Shown one piece after another: positions 48,776 to 58,987 of a stretch of 64,000 nt of DNA (position 1 is the stretch's first letter; the number at the start of each line of letters is the position of its first letter). The position numbers were made by a program, and so were the translations under genes. The DNA lies in NCBI GenBank assembly GCA_026119935.1, contig JALRMH010000002.1, positions 744,001-808,000 on the forward strand, given 5' to 3'. The notes under the pieces are model-generated. The model saw only the letters and a program-made list of their open reading frames with translations. It was not told where the DNA came from and ran no database searches. Origin of the DNA: Endothia cerciana. Taxonomy: Eukaryota; Ascomycota; Sordariomycetes; Diaporthales; Cryphonectriaceae.

Positions 48776-49591
48776 TCACCCCCAAGGAGAAATCTCCTCC
48801 TTACCGCCTCGCCAGACGCCACGCTTAGCGACAGTAACTGCGCCGGTCGAACGCCCGGGGGCCTGGTGTCGTACGCCGCTGCTCGCTCCCACGGCCAAAG
48901 GATGTTCTGAAGCCCTCGGGCGAGGCTGCCTCTCCTGTGGACAAGGCGCCCGGGGGTCTGATGTCCCATGCGGATGGCCGCTTCCGAGATGTTCCCCGCC
49001 CCCCGAGGGCTGCCGCGGTGGTGGCGTCTGCCGCAGACGAGGCCGTCCTATGACTGGTGTCGTGCGGTAGTGACCACTCCCGTCATGTCCCCCATCGCTC
49101 GAGTGCCCGGCGCTGTCGCCGGAATACGAGCGGCTGTCCCAGGGGTAGACCCCGTCCTCCTGCACCGCGAAGGCCGCTATCTCGTCATCCCCCGCGTCCA
49201 GCAGACGACTGCGGGGACGCCGCGGCGGACGGGCCCCCTGCTGCGCCGGACCGTCATTGCCGTCCCTGGAGGGAACCACGACCCAGCCGCCGTGGTCGGC
49301 GTCCTGGCGCGGTGGTGGTGCCTCCTCCGCCGCCTCCTCCTCCTCGCGGGCCCGCTGTTGGTCCCGTCGTCGGGTCTTCTGGACCCACTCGCACGTCACG
49401 CCGCAGATGCGGCTGCGCCGGATGCGCCTCGGCCACTCGCTGTATCCTACGGACGGGCAGCCCGCCGCCTCTTCTTCCAGCGCCCTGGCCATGTTGCGGC
49501 GGTCGCAGCAGCCCTGCGCGATGTAGAAATCGGACTTGCTGACCTTCCTGCACACGGGGCAGTCGTAAACGTCGAAGTCGAAGGTGCACAT
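48776..49591 (-). CDS. Hypothetical Cys-containing disordered protein (MCTFDFDVYDCPVC)
   Basis: A single open frame of 271 residues from the ATG at 49591; the frame is open upstream to 49702, but the Lys-rich upstream part reads like leader. The first 80 residues carry eight cysteines: one at position 2, CPVC near the start, a CC pair in AQGCCDRRN, CPSV, and CGVTC. They are followed by EWVQKTRRRDQQRAREEEE. This resembles small ascomycete hypotheticals with a CPVC start and a conserved basic helix. The C-terminal 170 residues are Gly/Pro/Arg-rich and of low complexity, apart from GGWVVVPSRDG. TATAAATA on the minus strand near 49848-49855 lies about 260 bp upstream. No function is known. The start looks good; the C-terminal end is less certain. 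Confidence 0.55.
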   Translation of the reverse strand: MCTFDFDVYDCPVCRKVSKSDFYIAQGCCDRRNMARALEEEAAGCPSVGYSEWPRRIRRSRICGVTCEWVQKTRRRDQQRAREEEEAAEEAPPPRQDADHGGWVVVPSRDGNDGPAQQGARPPRRPRSRLLDAGDDEIAAFAVQEDGVYPWDSRSYSGDSAGHSSDGGHDGSGHYRTTPVIGRPRLRQTPPPRQPSGGGEHLGSGHPHGTSDPRAPCPQERQPRPRASEHPLAVGASSGVRHQAPGRSTGAVTVAKRGVWRGGKEEISPWG

Positions 49592-50057
49592 CGTTGCGGA
49601 CGTGGCTGCTGCTTCAGGCGACGGGTCAAGGTATGTATGTGTCTCTTTTGCTCCCTTCCCTTTTTCCTTCTTCGTCTTCTTCTTTTCTCTCCCTTCCCCC
49701 AAGGAGTTGGCAGGCCGACGATATCCCAGAGATGGGTGTCGATAGCGGCTGTGGGCTGATGATTTGGTAGACTCGGGCAGATTCTCGCGGTGCTTCAGCT
49801 TTTGGCGGACCTCGGAATGGATTCAGGAGATAGCAGCCCAGGCCCATGTATTTATAGCACTCTTGTGGTCGTAATTACAGTCCCTCGAATGATAGCCGAC
49901 TCACCACTTGAGGCTGGTGCGAGGATGTGAGTCTATTCAGTCGACTGATTGTAACTATGAGCTGGGCCGCCCTGTGGCGGCAAGGTCCCCCGCGTCATGA
50001 GATGGGGTGACCGAAGGTTGTCCACTGCAGAGATGGAGCCCTCACGGGCCTGCTCAA
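49592..50057. other. Intergenic: promoter of the MCTF gene and 3' flank of mccB
   Basis: 466 bp, no gene. It contains a minus-strand TATAAATA near 49848-49855. Confidence 0.45.
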
Positions 50058-51981
50058 CTACATTCTGAACACACCAAACCTAGTGTCGCCAGGCTTCACC
50101 TCATTCTGGCCTGACATGGCTGCCCTCAGACCGAGCCCGAGGTACCGTCGTGTGTGCTGTGGCGGGATCACGCCGTCGTCCTTCGTCGAGTGTCAATCAG
50201 CATGCCTGGACCATGGGAGACACGGGAACAGTCCACTTACCCATAGCCTTGCGCTCGAGTAGACGGCGTCGCTCTCCCTCTCGACCCTCTCCTTCAGGCC
50301 CACGTCCACAGTCTTGCCGACAGTCTCCATCACGGCCGCCAGCTGCTCACCGCCCATCACCCCTATCCTGGCGTTCGGCCACATCCAGAGGAACCTCGGG
50401 GAGTAGGCACGCCCACACATGCCGTAGTTGCCGGCGCCGTAGCTCCCGCCCACCACGACCGTGAACTTTGGCACGTCTGCACACGCCACGGCGGCCACCA
50501 GCTTGGCGCCGTTCTTGGCGATGCCCTCCCGCTCGGCGTCGGTGCCGACCATGAACCCGCTGATGTTCTGCAGGAAGACGAGGGGGATGCCGCGCTGGGC
50601 GCACAGCTGGATGAAGTGCGCGCCCTTGAGCGCCGACGAGGAGAAGAGGATCCCGTTGTTGGCGACGATGCCGACCTGCTGCCCGTAGATGTGCGCAAAG
50701 CCGGTCACCAGGGTGGTGCCGTAGTCGCGCTTGAACTCGGCGAAGGCGGAGCCGTCGACGACCCGGGCGATGACCTCGTGGATGGGCAGGGGCCTGCGCA
50801 GGTTCGTGGAGGCGATGCCCAGCAGCTCGGAGGGGGGGTAGAGCGGCTCGCTGGGCGCCGCCCCGGCCGCGGGGGCCCGGCCGGGCCAGTTGAGGTTGCC
50901 CACGCACCGCCTGGCCAGCACGAGGGCGTGCGCGTCGTCGACGGCGAGGTAGTCCGTCACGCCCGACACGCTGCTGTGCATCTTGCCGCCGCCCAGGTCC
51001 TCGGCGCTGACGGACTCGCCGGTGGCGGCCTTGACGAGGGGGGGGCCTGCGAGGAAGATGTGGCCCTGCTCCTGGACGATGATGCTCTCGTCGGACATGG
51101 CGGGGACGTAGGCGCCGCCGGCGGTGCAGGGGCCCATGACGACGGAGATCTGGGGGATGCCGGCGGCGGACATGCGCGCCTGGTTGTAGAAGATGCGGCC
51201 GAAGTGGTCGCGGTCCGGGAACACGTCGGCCTGGTGCGGGAGGTTGGCGCCGCCCGAGTCGACGAGGTAGATGCACCTGCGGTGGGAGGGGCCCCCTGTC
51301 GTCAGCTCACGGGTTACGAGGGGGAGGGGGTGGTGGTGCTGTGACCCACGGTAGTCTGTTCTCCTGCGCGACGGCCTGCGCGCGCAGGTGCTTCTTCACC
51401 GTGATGGGATAGTACGTCCCGCCCTTGACGGTGCTGTCGTTGGCGACGATCACGCAGCTGACGCCCTCCACCACGCCCACGCCCGTGATGATCCCGGCCG
51501 CCGGGACGTCGGCCTCCGGGTAGAGCTCGTGGCCCGCCAGGGGGCTCAGCTCCATGAAGGTGGTCCCGGGGTCGACCAGCGCGGTGACGCGGTCCCTCGG
51601 CAGCATCTTCCTGCGCGCGACGTGCTTTTCCCTGGCCTTCGGCGGGCCGCCCTCCGAGGCCCTGCGGGTCAGCTCGGTGAGGCGGGCCATGGCCTCGTCC
51701 ATGGCGCGCTGGTTCTCCCTGAACTCATCGCTGGACGGGTCGACGGCGGTCTGGATCGTGGATACGGCCTGGGCCTGGTAGGGAGGCGTAAAGGTCGCGA
51801 TCGTCCGCCTCGTGGCCTGAGGAGGGCCACCACCACCCTGCCTGGGGGGTATCAGGACAGGCCGTGTGCCCGCAAGGCGTATCCTGGGGACGGCCGAGCA
51901 GGCGCGCAGTTCCCACGGGAGCCCCGGGCGGGCGATTGTGGGGATGATGGCTCGTCCTGAGGCTCTGATGGACGACGACAT
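50058..51981 (-). CDS. mccB: Methylcrotonoyl-CoA carboxylase beta subunit (carboxyltransferase), mitochondrial
   Basis: Three exons, 51350-51981, 50241-51276 and 50058-50180, with introns of 73 and 60 nt, give 596 residues. The last exon (DDGVIPPQHTRRYLGLGLRAAM.. to FGVFRM) restores the usual C-terminus that a simple open frame would miss. The N-terminus is Arg/Pro-rich and uncharged by acid, fitting a mitochondrial presequence up to about residue 60. The crotonase-type carboxyltransferase fold is shown by ELYPEADVPAAGIITGVG, VANDSTVKGGTYYPITVKKHLRAQ, CIYLVDSGGANLPHQ, GPCTAGGAYVPAMSDE and GGSYGAGNYGMCGRAYSPRF. The enzyme carboxylates 3-methylcrotonyl-CoA in leucine degradation, together with the biotin-bearing alpha subunit, which is not in this window. 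It diverges from ivdA, the preceding step. Confidence 0.95.
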
Positions 51982-52437
51982 GTTTGCGTCTGAGGGGGGT
52001 CAATGGGTGGAAAGGGCGCCTAGCTGCCCCGCCGTGGCAGACCTTGTTACATTGGCAGAGGGAAGGAAGAAAGAGGACCACCAGGACACGATGTCAGAGG
52101 GCTCGGTCGGTCGGCCAGAGGGAGGCCGCGAGGGTCGGTGACGTTCCTCACGGCATTGTGTTTCTGTCTAGAGTGATGTTACCCCAGATTCTCGGTCCTC
52201 GGCCCGTGTCTAAGCGATGTCACCCGCAGCTGACAGTCCCGGGGTTCGCTGGTCGGCCTTATGCCGAGCCTACGCGACCTTTCCCTTCGGCGCCCGTCAC
52301 ACCCCGTCACGCCTCTCGCTGCCATCCGCGACGATAGTTTTATCCTCCTCCACCCATGATGATCCTCGGGAAAGCCTGAGGTGGCTCGACCGTACCGTGT
52401 CTAGACAAGCCTTCGTTTCCCCACCCCCACCGACACG
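51982..52437. promoter_or_regulatory. Shared mccB/ivdA promoter with two CCTCGG sites
   Basis: 456 bp between divergent start codons. The hexamer CCTCGG, the core bound by FarA/FarB zinc-cluster regulators of fatty-acid breakdown in Aspergillus, occurs at 52197-52202 and 52364-52369. The sites are seen; their use is inferred. Confidence 0.4.
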
Positions 52438-53855
52438 ATGTCCGCCCCGAGAGTATTACACAGCCTGGCCCGGTCGGCGCGGCCCTCGACCAGGCCTGCC
52501 CTGCCGTCCCCCCCCGGCCCTGCCCTTCTCCCCTTTCGGTCCTCCCCATCAGCCCTCTCACGGTCCCGCGGGTTTGCCTCCGCCTCGAAACACCCCCGGG
52601 GCTTCGTCCCGCCCACCCAGGCCGACCTGGACGAGCTCCGCGACCGCGTGCAGGAGTTCGCCCGGCGCGAGCTCGGCCCCGAGGTCGCGGCCGCCGTCGA
52701 CCGGTCCAACAGCTTCCCGCCCGGCATGTGGGCCAAGCTCGGCGGGGCCGGCCTCCTGGGCATCACCGCGGACGAGGACGTCGGCGGGCTGGCCCTCGGC
52801 TACCAGGCCCACTGCGTCGTCATGGAGGAGCTGTCCCGCGCGTCCGGGTCCGTCGCCCTGAGCTACGCCGCCCACAGCCAGCTGTGCGTCAACCAGCTGC
52901 AGCTCAACGGCTCGCCCGACCAGAAGGCCAGGTTCCTCCCGGGCCTGGTCGCCGGCGACATGGTCGGCGCCCTCGCGATGAGCGAGAGCGGCGCCGGCAG
53001 TGACGTCGTGAGCATGAGGACCACGGCGAGGAGGGTCGACGGCGGCTACGTCCTGAACGGGACCAAGATGTGGATCACTAACGGGCCGGATGCACACCTC
53101 ATCGTCGTGTATGCCAAGACGGAGCCCGACGCCGGGAGCAAGGGCATCACCGCCTTCGTCGTGGAGACCGGGGGCGCCAGGGGCTTCGCCTGCGCGAGGA
53201 AGCTGGACAAGATGGGCATGAGGGGCAGCAACACCGGCGAGCTGGTGTTTGACAACGTGTTTGTGCCCGACGCCAACATCCTGGGCAGGGTCAACGGCGG
53301 CGTCCGCGTGTTGATGGAGGGCCTCGACCTCGAGAGGCTGGTGCTCAGCGCCGGGCCCCTGGGGCTGATGCAGGCGGCGCTGGACGTCGCGCTGCCGTTC
53401 GCGCACACCCGGAAGCAGTTCGGCCAGCCCATCGGGACGTTCCAGGCCATCCAGGGCAAGCTGGCGGATATGTACACCAAGTACCAGGCGAGCCGGGCAT
53501 ACACCTATGCCACGGCCAGGGCGGTCGATGAGGAGGGGGTCATCAGGACGCAGGACTGTGCGGGTGCCATCCTTTACGCGGCCGAGAGGGCAACCGAGTG
53601 TGGCCTTGACTGCATACAGGTGCTTGGCGGGATGGGATATGTCGAGGAGATGCCCGCCTCGAGGATATTAAGGGAGTAAGCCCACCCTGCCCGCACGCCC
53701 TCGGGCATATATATGCGGTGTCTTTTGAGGAAGCCCTCCGCTGACAGACATTGCTTAGTGCAAAACTCTATGAGATCGGTGCTGGGACATCAGAGGTGAG
53801 GCGGATGGTGATAGGACGGGCTTTCAACAAGGAGTATGCGAGCTACTCTATGTGA
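52438..53855 (+). CDS. ivdA: Isovaleryl-CoA dehydrogenase, mitochondrial
   Basis: Two exons, 52438-53675 and 53759-53855, flank an 83-nt intron (GTAAGC..CTGACAG..TTAG) and give 444 residues. The second exon supplies AKLYEIGAGTSEVRRMVIGR, the acyl-CoA dehydrogenase C-terminal signature. The N-terminus (MSAPRVLHSLARSARPSTRP) is a typical mitochondrial presequence. The FAD-binding region is seen in GALAMSESGAGSDVVSMRTTA and MWITNGPDA; the catalytic Glu of isovaleryl-CoA dehydrogenases lies in GLDLERLVLSAGPLG; CIQVLGGMGYVEE follows. The enzyme oxidises isovaleryl-CoA to 3-methylcrotonyl-CoA, the substrate of the neighbouring carboxylase, passing electrons to ETF. The head-to-head layout with mccB matches the leucine-catabolic clusters known in other filamentous ascomycetes. 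Confidence 0.95.
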
Positions 53856-54359
53856 TTGACGCACGAGGAGGACGCGCACCGAGTAAGTAATGGTTATTCG
53901 GCCCTATATATCAGCATGCTCAGGCGTTACGGCACATCACTAAGGTCTTCTGAGAAAGCGGTTTGCTTATCGTCAGAAGAGGATATGTGTTGTATAAACG
54001 AAACTATTCAGGTCATGTAGACTTCGTTGGCCATACAGAACTGGACTGTTCTATACCACAAGTTTGTTTTGTACGGGTGCATTGTCCCTTCAATATAGTT
54101 CTCGTGTGCGTAAGAGGCGGCCCGCTTGTCATCGTCTAAACATATGGGTGACCATCACAAGTCGTCTCGAAGGAAACATGAGTCCAGATCAGAGGAATAG
54201 CAAGGAAAGTAAAAGAAGGAAAATCGTGTACAGTGTTTTCCACCAACATACCTGGGCTCGGGATTGACGGAAGCACCGGGATATGAAGTTGAGCCCTCGG
54301 CAGGTGTCAGACTGAGCGTGCATCCATGGATCGTCTTTTTCCCTGACGGTAACAACTGC
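53856..54359. other. Intergenic between convergent genes
   Basis: 504 bp, no gene seen; 3' flanks of ivdA and of the minus-strand broken gene. Confidence 0.5.
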
Positions 54360-55116
54360 CTAGCCACGCCGCCTCCTCCGGTGGCTCGCTTCCCCTTCGA
54401 CGGCTTGGCGCTCCGTGTTCTCCAGCTCTGAAATGTGAGAAGTCAGGGCCCGACGAGCGCTTTCGAAGTCCTGTCTTGCTTTCTCGTGATCATCTCTTTG
54501 GCGGTATTGTTCGTCCTGCGCCAGTTTTCTGCAATTCAGTCTGTGCCTTCTCCCACCAGAGGTCGAGGTCTTCGAGTCGCTGTCCAAACTGATCCCTCGT
54601 CGCTAACAGTGCCTGTTAGTGCACGTATTCCCTTCAAGATCTTACTTGATGGTCCCGCGGCTCACCGGCTGCATTGGGCGTGGTGTTATGTCTGAAGTGG
54701 CGCGACATTCTCCCCCTCCAGCCGCTGGCCTGCCTAGGGGATCCTGTAGGGGGATGCGGTCTTTGATCGACTGCGAGTGCCACTGCCCCCGTTTCCGCGG
54801 ACCAACGAGGTACGTAGTAACCGCTGTATCTGGGCTCAGTGTCTTCCGAGCCGTATCGGAATCGCCTGCAGTGAACGTGTTGAGACGTGGAAGTGGATGC
54901 ATCGGCTTCGTATCTTCCGAGGATAAATGGTTCAGAAACACCTTGGCTGCTGTGCTGCGCTGGTCCTAGCAAGCAGTTAGACGACGCTTCTCGCATGGTC
55001 CATGGATGATGTTTGGGCATCCCCAGGTCATCATACCGCCGCTTCTCTCCTGTTCCTCCTGCTCCGAGGAGGGGTAGGTCCGTTGACCTACCGAGTTCGA
55101 AAGGGCCGCCTCTCAT
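54360..55116 (-). pseudogene. Coiled-coil protein gene broken by a one-base frameshift
   Basis: A minus-strand gene with start at 55116 (MRGGPFELGRSTDLP) and exon 54666-55116, then a 63-nt intron (GTGAGC..CACTAAC..TTAG, 54603-54665), then 54360-54602. The junction is in phase and leads into QFGQRLEDLDLWWEKAQ. At the four T's at 54525-54528 (AAAA on the coding strand) the frame must shift by one base to continue into LAQDEQYRQRDDHEKARQDF, which is plainly the same coiled coil and ends RRRRRG. The exon total is 694 nt, one over a multiple of three, agreeing with one extra base. It may be a real mutation or a sequence error. The N-terminal part is low-complexity and unrecognised. It starts back to back with the DUF6594 remnant. 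Confidence 0.5.
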
Positions 55117-55885
55117 CCTGCTCCTGTCGACCGCGGATCCGTGACAAAGGACCAGCCTGACAAGATGTGGAAGGAGAGGCTGGACCTCGCCATGAAAATC
55201 CGAAGAACGCTGAAAGAGTACCAAGAAGCGCTGATACGAGAGTCGACCTTACTTGCACTCCATCTCCCATCTCAGCAGACCATGGAGATCATGTCAAGCT
55301 ACCTTCGCAGGACCCCAAGAACCTTTCGGCAGCCGTCTTCGGGAAACGAAACCTCGCCTTATTCCATGCTGTCCGGCGCCAGCGAGTCACTGTACCCCCC
55401 CCCCCCCCGGCATGGGCACGGCGCATATCCGGGCATCCGACTATGTCTCCCTGACAGAGGAGGACGAGCCTGATGCGCTTACATACCTGCTTCGAAAGCA
55501 CCTGGTACGCCTCTTCCGGACTCGGCCACCCCCGGTCCTGCCCCGGCACCACGCAGCCTCATCACCAACGACGATCTCTCACCTATCACCGCACCAGATC
55601 AGATACTATTCTGATGAGCGAGTAAAGCTCGTGGCTTCGTCGATCACCACATTCACGGCGGCAGCCCTCTTATTTGTGCCCATCTATGGGCTCTACCACA
55701 CGGCCTCATCGCAGCCGCACCTGACCATCGGCCTGGTTGCCATGTTCTCTGTTCTGTTCGCGATAGCGCTGAGGGCGATGACGACTGCGAGCAGGTCCGA
55801 GGTCTTTGGTGCCTGTGCGGCATATGAGGCTGTCCTCGTTGTGTTCGTCAGTGGGGATTTCGCTGGAGGGGCGAGTGGTGTATAG
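55117..55885 (+). pseudogene. DUF6594 gene remnant broken at a C14 tract, N-terminus missing
   Basis: The frame opens after TGA at 55084-55086 and reads ERLDLAMKIRRTLKEYQEAL from about 55171, then shifts at the 14-nt C tract 55395-55408. After it, RASDYVSLTEEDEPDALTYL and the three hydrophobic C-terminal segments typical of DUF6594 follow (SSITTFTAAALLFVPIYGLY; LTIGLVAMFSVLFAIALRAM; GACAAYEAVLVVFVSG), ending at 55885. The N-terminal domain that family members normally carry is absent: upstream lies the minus-strand coiled-coil gene. DUF6594 proteins are fungal membrane proteins of unknown function. A one-base change in the C tract would join the two parts, so either decay or a sequence error in the tract is possible; the missing N-terminus favours decay or truncation. 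Confidence 0.6.
55395..55408 (+). repeat. C14 homopolymer tract inside the DUF6594 remnant
   Basis: Fourteen consecutive C's at the exact point where the protein signal changes frame. Confidence 0.95.
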
Positions 55886-56584
55886 AATACATTAATCGCG
55901 AGGTCCTGGAAACATGCTGGCTAATCACACGGGCCATGTTCAATGGCGTTTCATCCGACTGAGTGGCCGTGACCCTGTTACCACAGGGCTCTGTAGCTAT
56001 GTTGGGCGCACTATCAATGCTTCAAAGCCATCATTGCTCAGGAACATGCTGAGTCGCATGACCGGAGTCGGTCAGGAGGATGTCATCAGGGGAGCTTCGC
56101 GGTCCGAGAAGTGAGGACGCCTGGTTCTAGTAACACTTGCTTTTCGCTCGTCGGTCCACGATTCCGAGCTCAGAGGGGATGAGAGTCGATGAAGCCATCG
56201 GGCCGCTGAAGCCTGAGTTTTATTCGAAGCATTGTCCAGGATGGGATGGATTCAGGAGGACTGCCGCTCCTGTACTTCGCCCTGGAGAGCCAAGACGTCA
56301 GCAGGGTTAGGTTTCTGTACTCGGCCCCCGGGTCTGATACAAATCAATAGAAGGAGGAGGGTCTGCAATGCACCACCCTCGCCATCCGCCTGACCCACCT
56401 CGATAACGCATTCGGCGTCACAGAGATTGGAGACGCAATTCGCAATGAAAACCCCTGAAACTGAACCGTCGTCGTAATCACTCCCGGCGTCAACTTGCCA
56501 TGCGCAGCATTCTCGTCCTCTAGTCCCTCCCTTCCCCAGCTGCTGGCGCAAGCCGCGCAAGAGAGAACAGCCCCCCACCCCACG
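55886..56584. other. Intergenic, no supported gene
   Basis: 699 bp. The minus-strand frame at 56252-56752 overlaps the next gene and shows no domain; it is treated as a shadow. Confidence 0.5.
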
Positions 56585-58987
56585 ATGCCTCTCCTCAAGC
56601 CGCTCAACCGCCCCAAGTCCCCAAACAGCTCCCTCCTCTCCGCCAAGAGCTACGACCCGGACGCCAACTCCCTCCGGAGCGACCAGGACTCCGACAGCGA
56701 CGATGACGAGCGCCAGGCGCGGGCGCGCAACAGCCGCGAGCTGCGCGCCCACGACAGGATCGTGCTGCTGGAGGAGGAGGAGATGGACCAGCTCGTGATC
56801 GACGCGCGCCGGCGCCAGGAGCGCGAGCGCAGAGGGTCGAGCCAGAAGCGGAGGGGCACGGGACTGTCGATCCGGGCACCAATCAACCTCTTCTCGGGCC
56901 CGAGGAGCGCGGGCAGCCGATCGGTCAGCCCGGCGGACGAGCTGGCGCTGCAGGTGTCGGTGGAGGACCTGCGGGGCGAGGCCAGAAAGCAGAGACAGCA
57001 GCGGAGGAGGGAGAAGAAAGAGAGGCTATTGGAGAAGGCGCACGAGGGTGAGGATGGGGAGCTGATGTTCGAGCTGGAGGAGGGTGGGTTGATGACAGGC
57101 AGCTCGGCTGGGAGCAGTGACCGAGAGGACAGCGATGAACTCGACAGGCGCGGCCTCCGATACCTGGCAGACGCAAAGAGGCAGCGGAGGAGAGACCGGT
57201 GGCGATGGACTTCGATATACGTGTCGATTGCGGCAGCCTTCGCGGTACTGGCATTTGTGGCATGGAGAATGTCTGCGAAGACCACATCGTTCAAGGCGCA
57301 GACCCTTGTCACCAACGGCACCGCGCTGTTTGCACCCACTACACTCATAATCAGCCTGGACGGGTTCAGGGCAGACTTTCTCCAGCGGGGATTGACTCCG
57401 AGGCTCAACGCTCTCGTAAAAGAGGGAGTCTCGCCATTATATATGACACCGTCTTTTCCGAGCGTCACTTTTCCCGTAAGTCCCCTCCCTGTGGTATCGC
57501 GGATTGAGCAGCTGGCTGATCTCTTGCCAGAATCATTTCACCTTGGCCACCGGCCTCTACCCGGAAGCCCACGGAGTTGTCGGGAACAGCTTCTGGGACC
57601 CCAGGCTACAACAGGAGTTTTATTACACAGATACGGATATCAGCATGCAGTCGAAATGGTGGAACGGCGAGCCATTCTGGGTCACAGCGGAGCGGCATGG
57701 CATCAGAACCGCAATCCACATGTGGCCAGGCAGCGAAGCTCATCTCGGCGGGGTCGAACCTGCCTTCATTGACCAGTATAATGGCAAAGAGAAGCTATCG
57801 AACAAGGCCGCAAGGATATTCGAGTTCCTGGACCGCCCAGGACTGGAGGATCCGCAGGTCAGGACGGAGGACATGAGACCACAGCTGATCGCGGCCTACG
57901 TGCCTAATGTTGACGCTGATGGCCACAAGTTCGGACCCAACAGCACCGAGATCCGCTCCACCATCCAGAATGCCGACAAAATGCTCGACGACATATTCAT
58001 TGGGTTGGAGGCACGAAATCTGACGGATATAGTCAATGTCATCGTTGTGTCCGACCATGGCATGGCCACGACCGACGTGTCCCGCATGATTCAGATGGAG
58101 GACATCGTGGATCTCAGCAAGGTGGAGCACATCGACGGCTGGCCCCTCGTCGGCCTGCGACCAAAGAATCCCGCTGATGTCGACGAGATGTACCGAGGTC
58201 TCCTTGACAAGGCCAACGCCAACCCGAACTTCGACGTCTACCTGCGCGACGTCAACATGCCCGAGCGCTATCACTTTTCCAACAACGAGCGCATCGCGCC
58301 GCTCTGGATCGTCCCCAAGACCGGCTGGACGATCGTGGACAAGAAGGAGTTCGACATCGAGGAGGCCAAGGCGAATAACCTGGTGTACCACCCGCGCGGC
58401 CTGCACGGATACGATCATGAACACCCCCTGATGCGAGCCATCTTCATCGCTCGCGGCCCTGCTTTCCCCCACCAGCCGGGCAGCAGGGTCGAGCCATTCC
58501 GTGAGCGCCCTTTGCCAGATCTGATACTCGTCAACTTGCTTGCTAACACAACGCGCTAGAAAACATCGAGGTCTACAATATCCTCTGTGACTCGGTCGGT
58601 CTCACCCCCGCCCCAAACAACGGTACCCTCCGCCTCCCGTTGAAACCGGCCGGGCTACACGACGACGTCCCCGCCATCGAGGTCCCCTCAGATCCTGTGA
58701 CCAGCTACGCCCTCACACCGACGCCGGCGCCGGCGCCCTCCCCATCCAAAGCCCTCGGCATCGACCCCGTCGCCACAGGCGTCGTTTCGGGCCCTGTCGG
58801 TGTGGATCCACCGAACGAAGGGGACAAGGACCTTCTCGGTAGCCTCGGTGATTCCGCCAAGGGCGTCCTGGACTGGGCCAAGGACAAGTTCGGCAAGGCG
58901 TGGAGCTGGACGGCCGATAAGGCGGGCAAGGCGTGGGAGACGATCCAGGGGGGAGACAAGGCGTCTGGGGACGCCCAGGGCAGCTGA
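56585..58987 (+). CDS. Type II membrane nucleotide pyrophosphatase/phosphodiesterase (NPP family)
   Basis: Three exons, 56585-57475, 57531-58500 and 58560-58987, with introns of 55 and 59 nt, give 762 residues. The start at 56585 (MPLLKPLNRPKSPN) fits the leader better than the in-frame ATG at 56495. Residues 1-205 are cytosolic, acidic then basic; a single membrane anchor lies at 209-227 (SIYVSIAAAFAVLAFVAW), making a type II topology. The alkaline-phosphatase-like catalytic domain follows: metal Asp in ISLDGFR, nucleophile Thr295 in TFPNHFTL (rebuilt across intron 1), DADGHKFGP, VVSDHGM and GYDHEHPLM. The C-terminal 100 residues add a Pro-rich linker and an amphipathic Lys/Trp repeat (DWAKDKFGKAWSWTADKAGK). 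Yeast homologues Npp1/Npp2 hydrolyse extracellular nucleotides and are induced by phosphate shortage; the same role is inferred. Confidence 0.93.

Noticed and set aside
50616..51344. 242-codon plus-strand open frame opposite mccB
   Set aside because: Antisense of a strongly supported exon; Gly/Val/Asp-rich composition typical of reverse-strand GC bias.
52558..53406. 282-codon minus-strand open frame opposite ivdA
   Set aside because: Antisense shadow of ivdA exon 1; no independent support.
54435..54695. Hydrophobic plus-strand open frame as the missing N-terminus of the DUF6594 gene
   Set aside because: It is the antisense of the minus-strand coiled coil, which has in-phase splice support.
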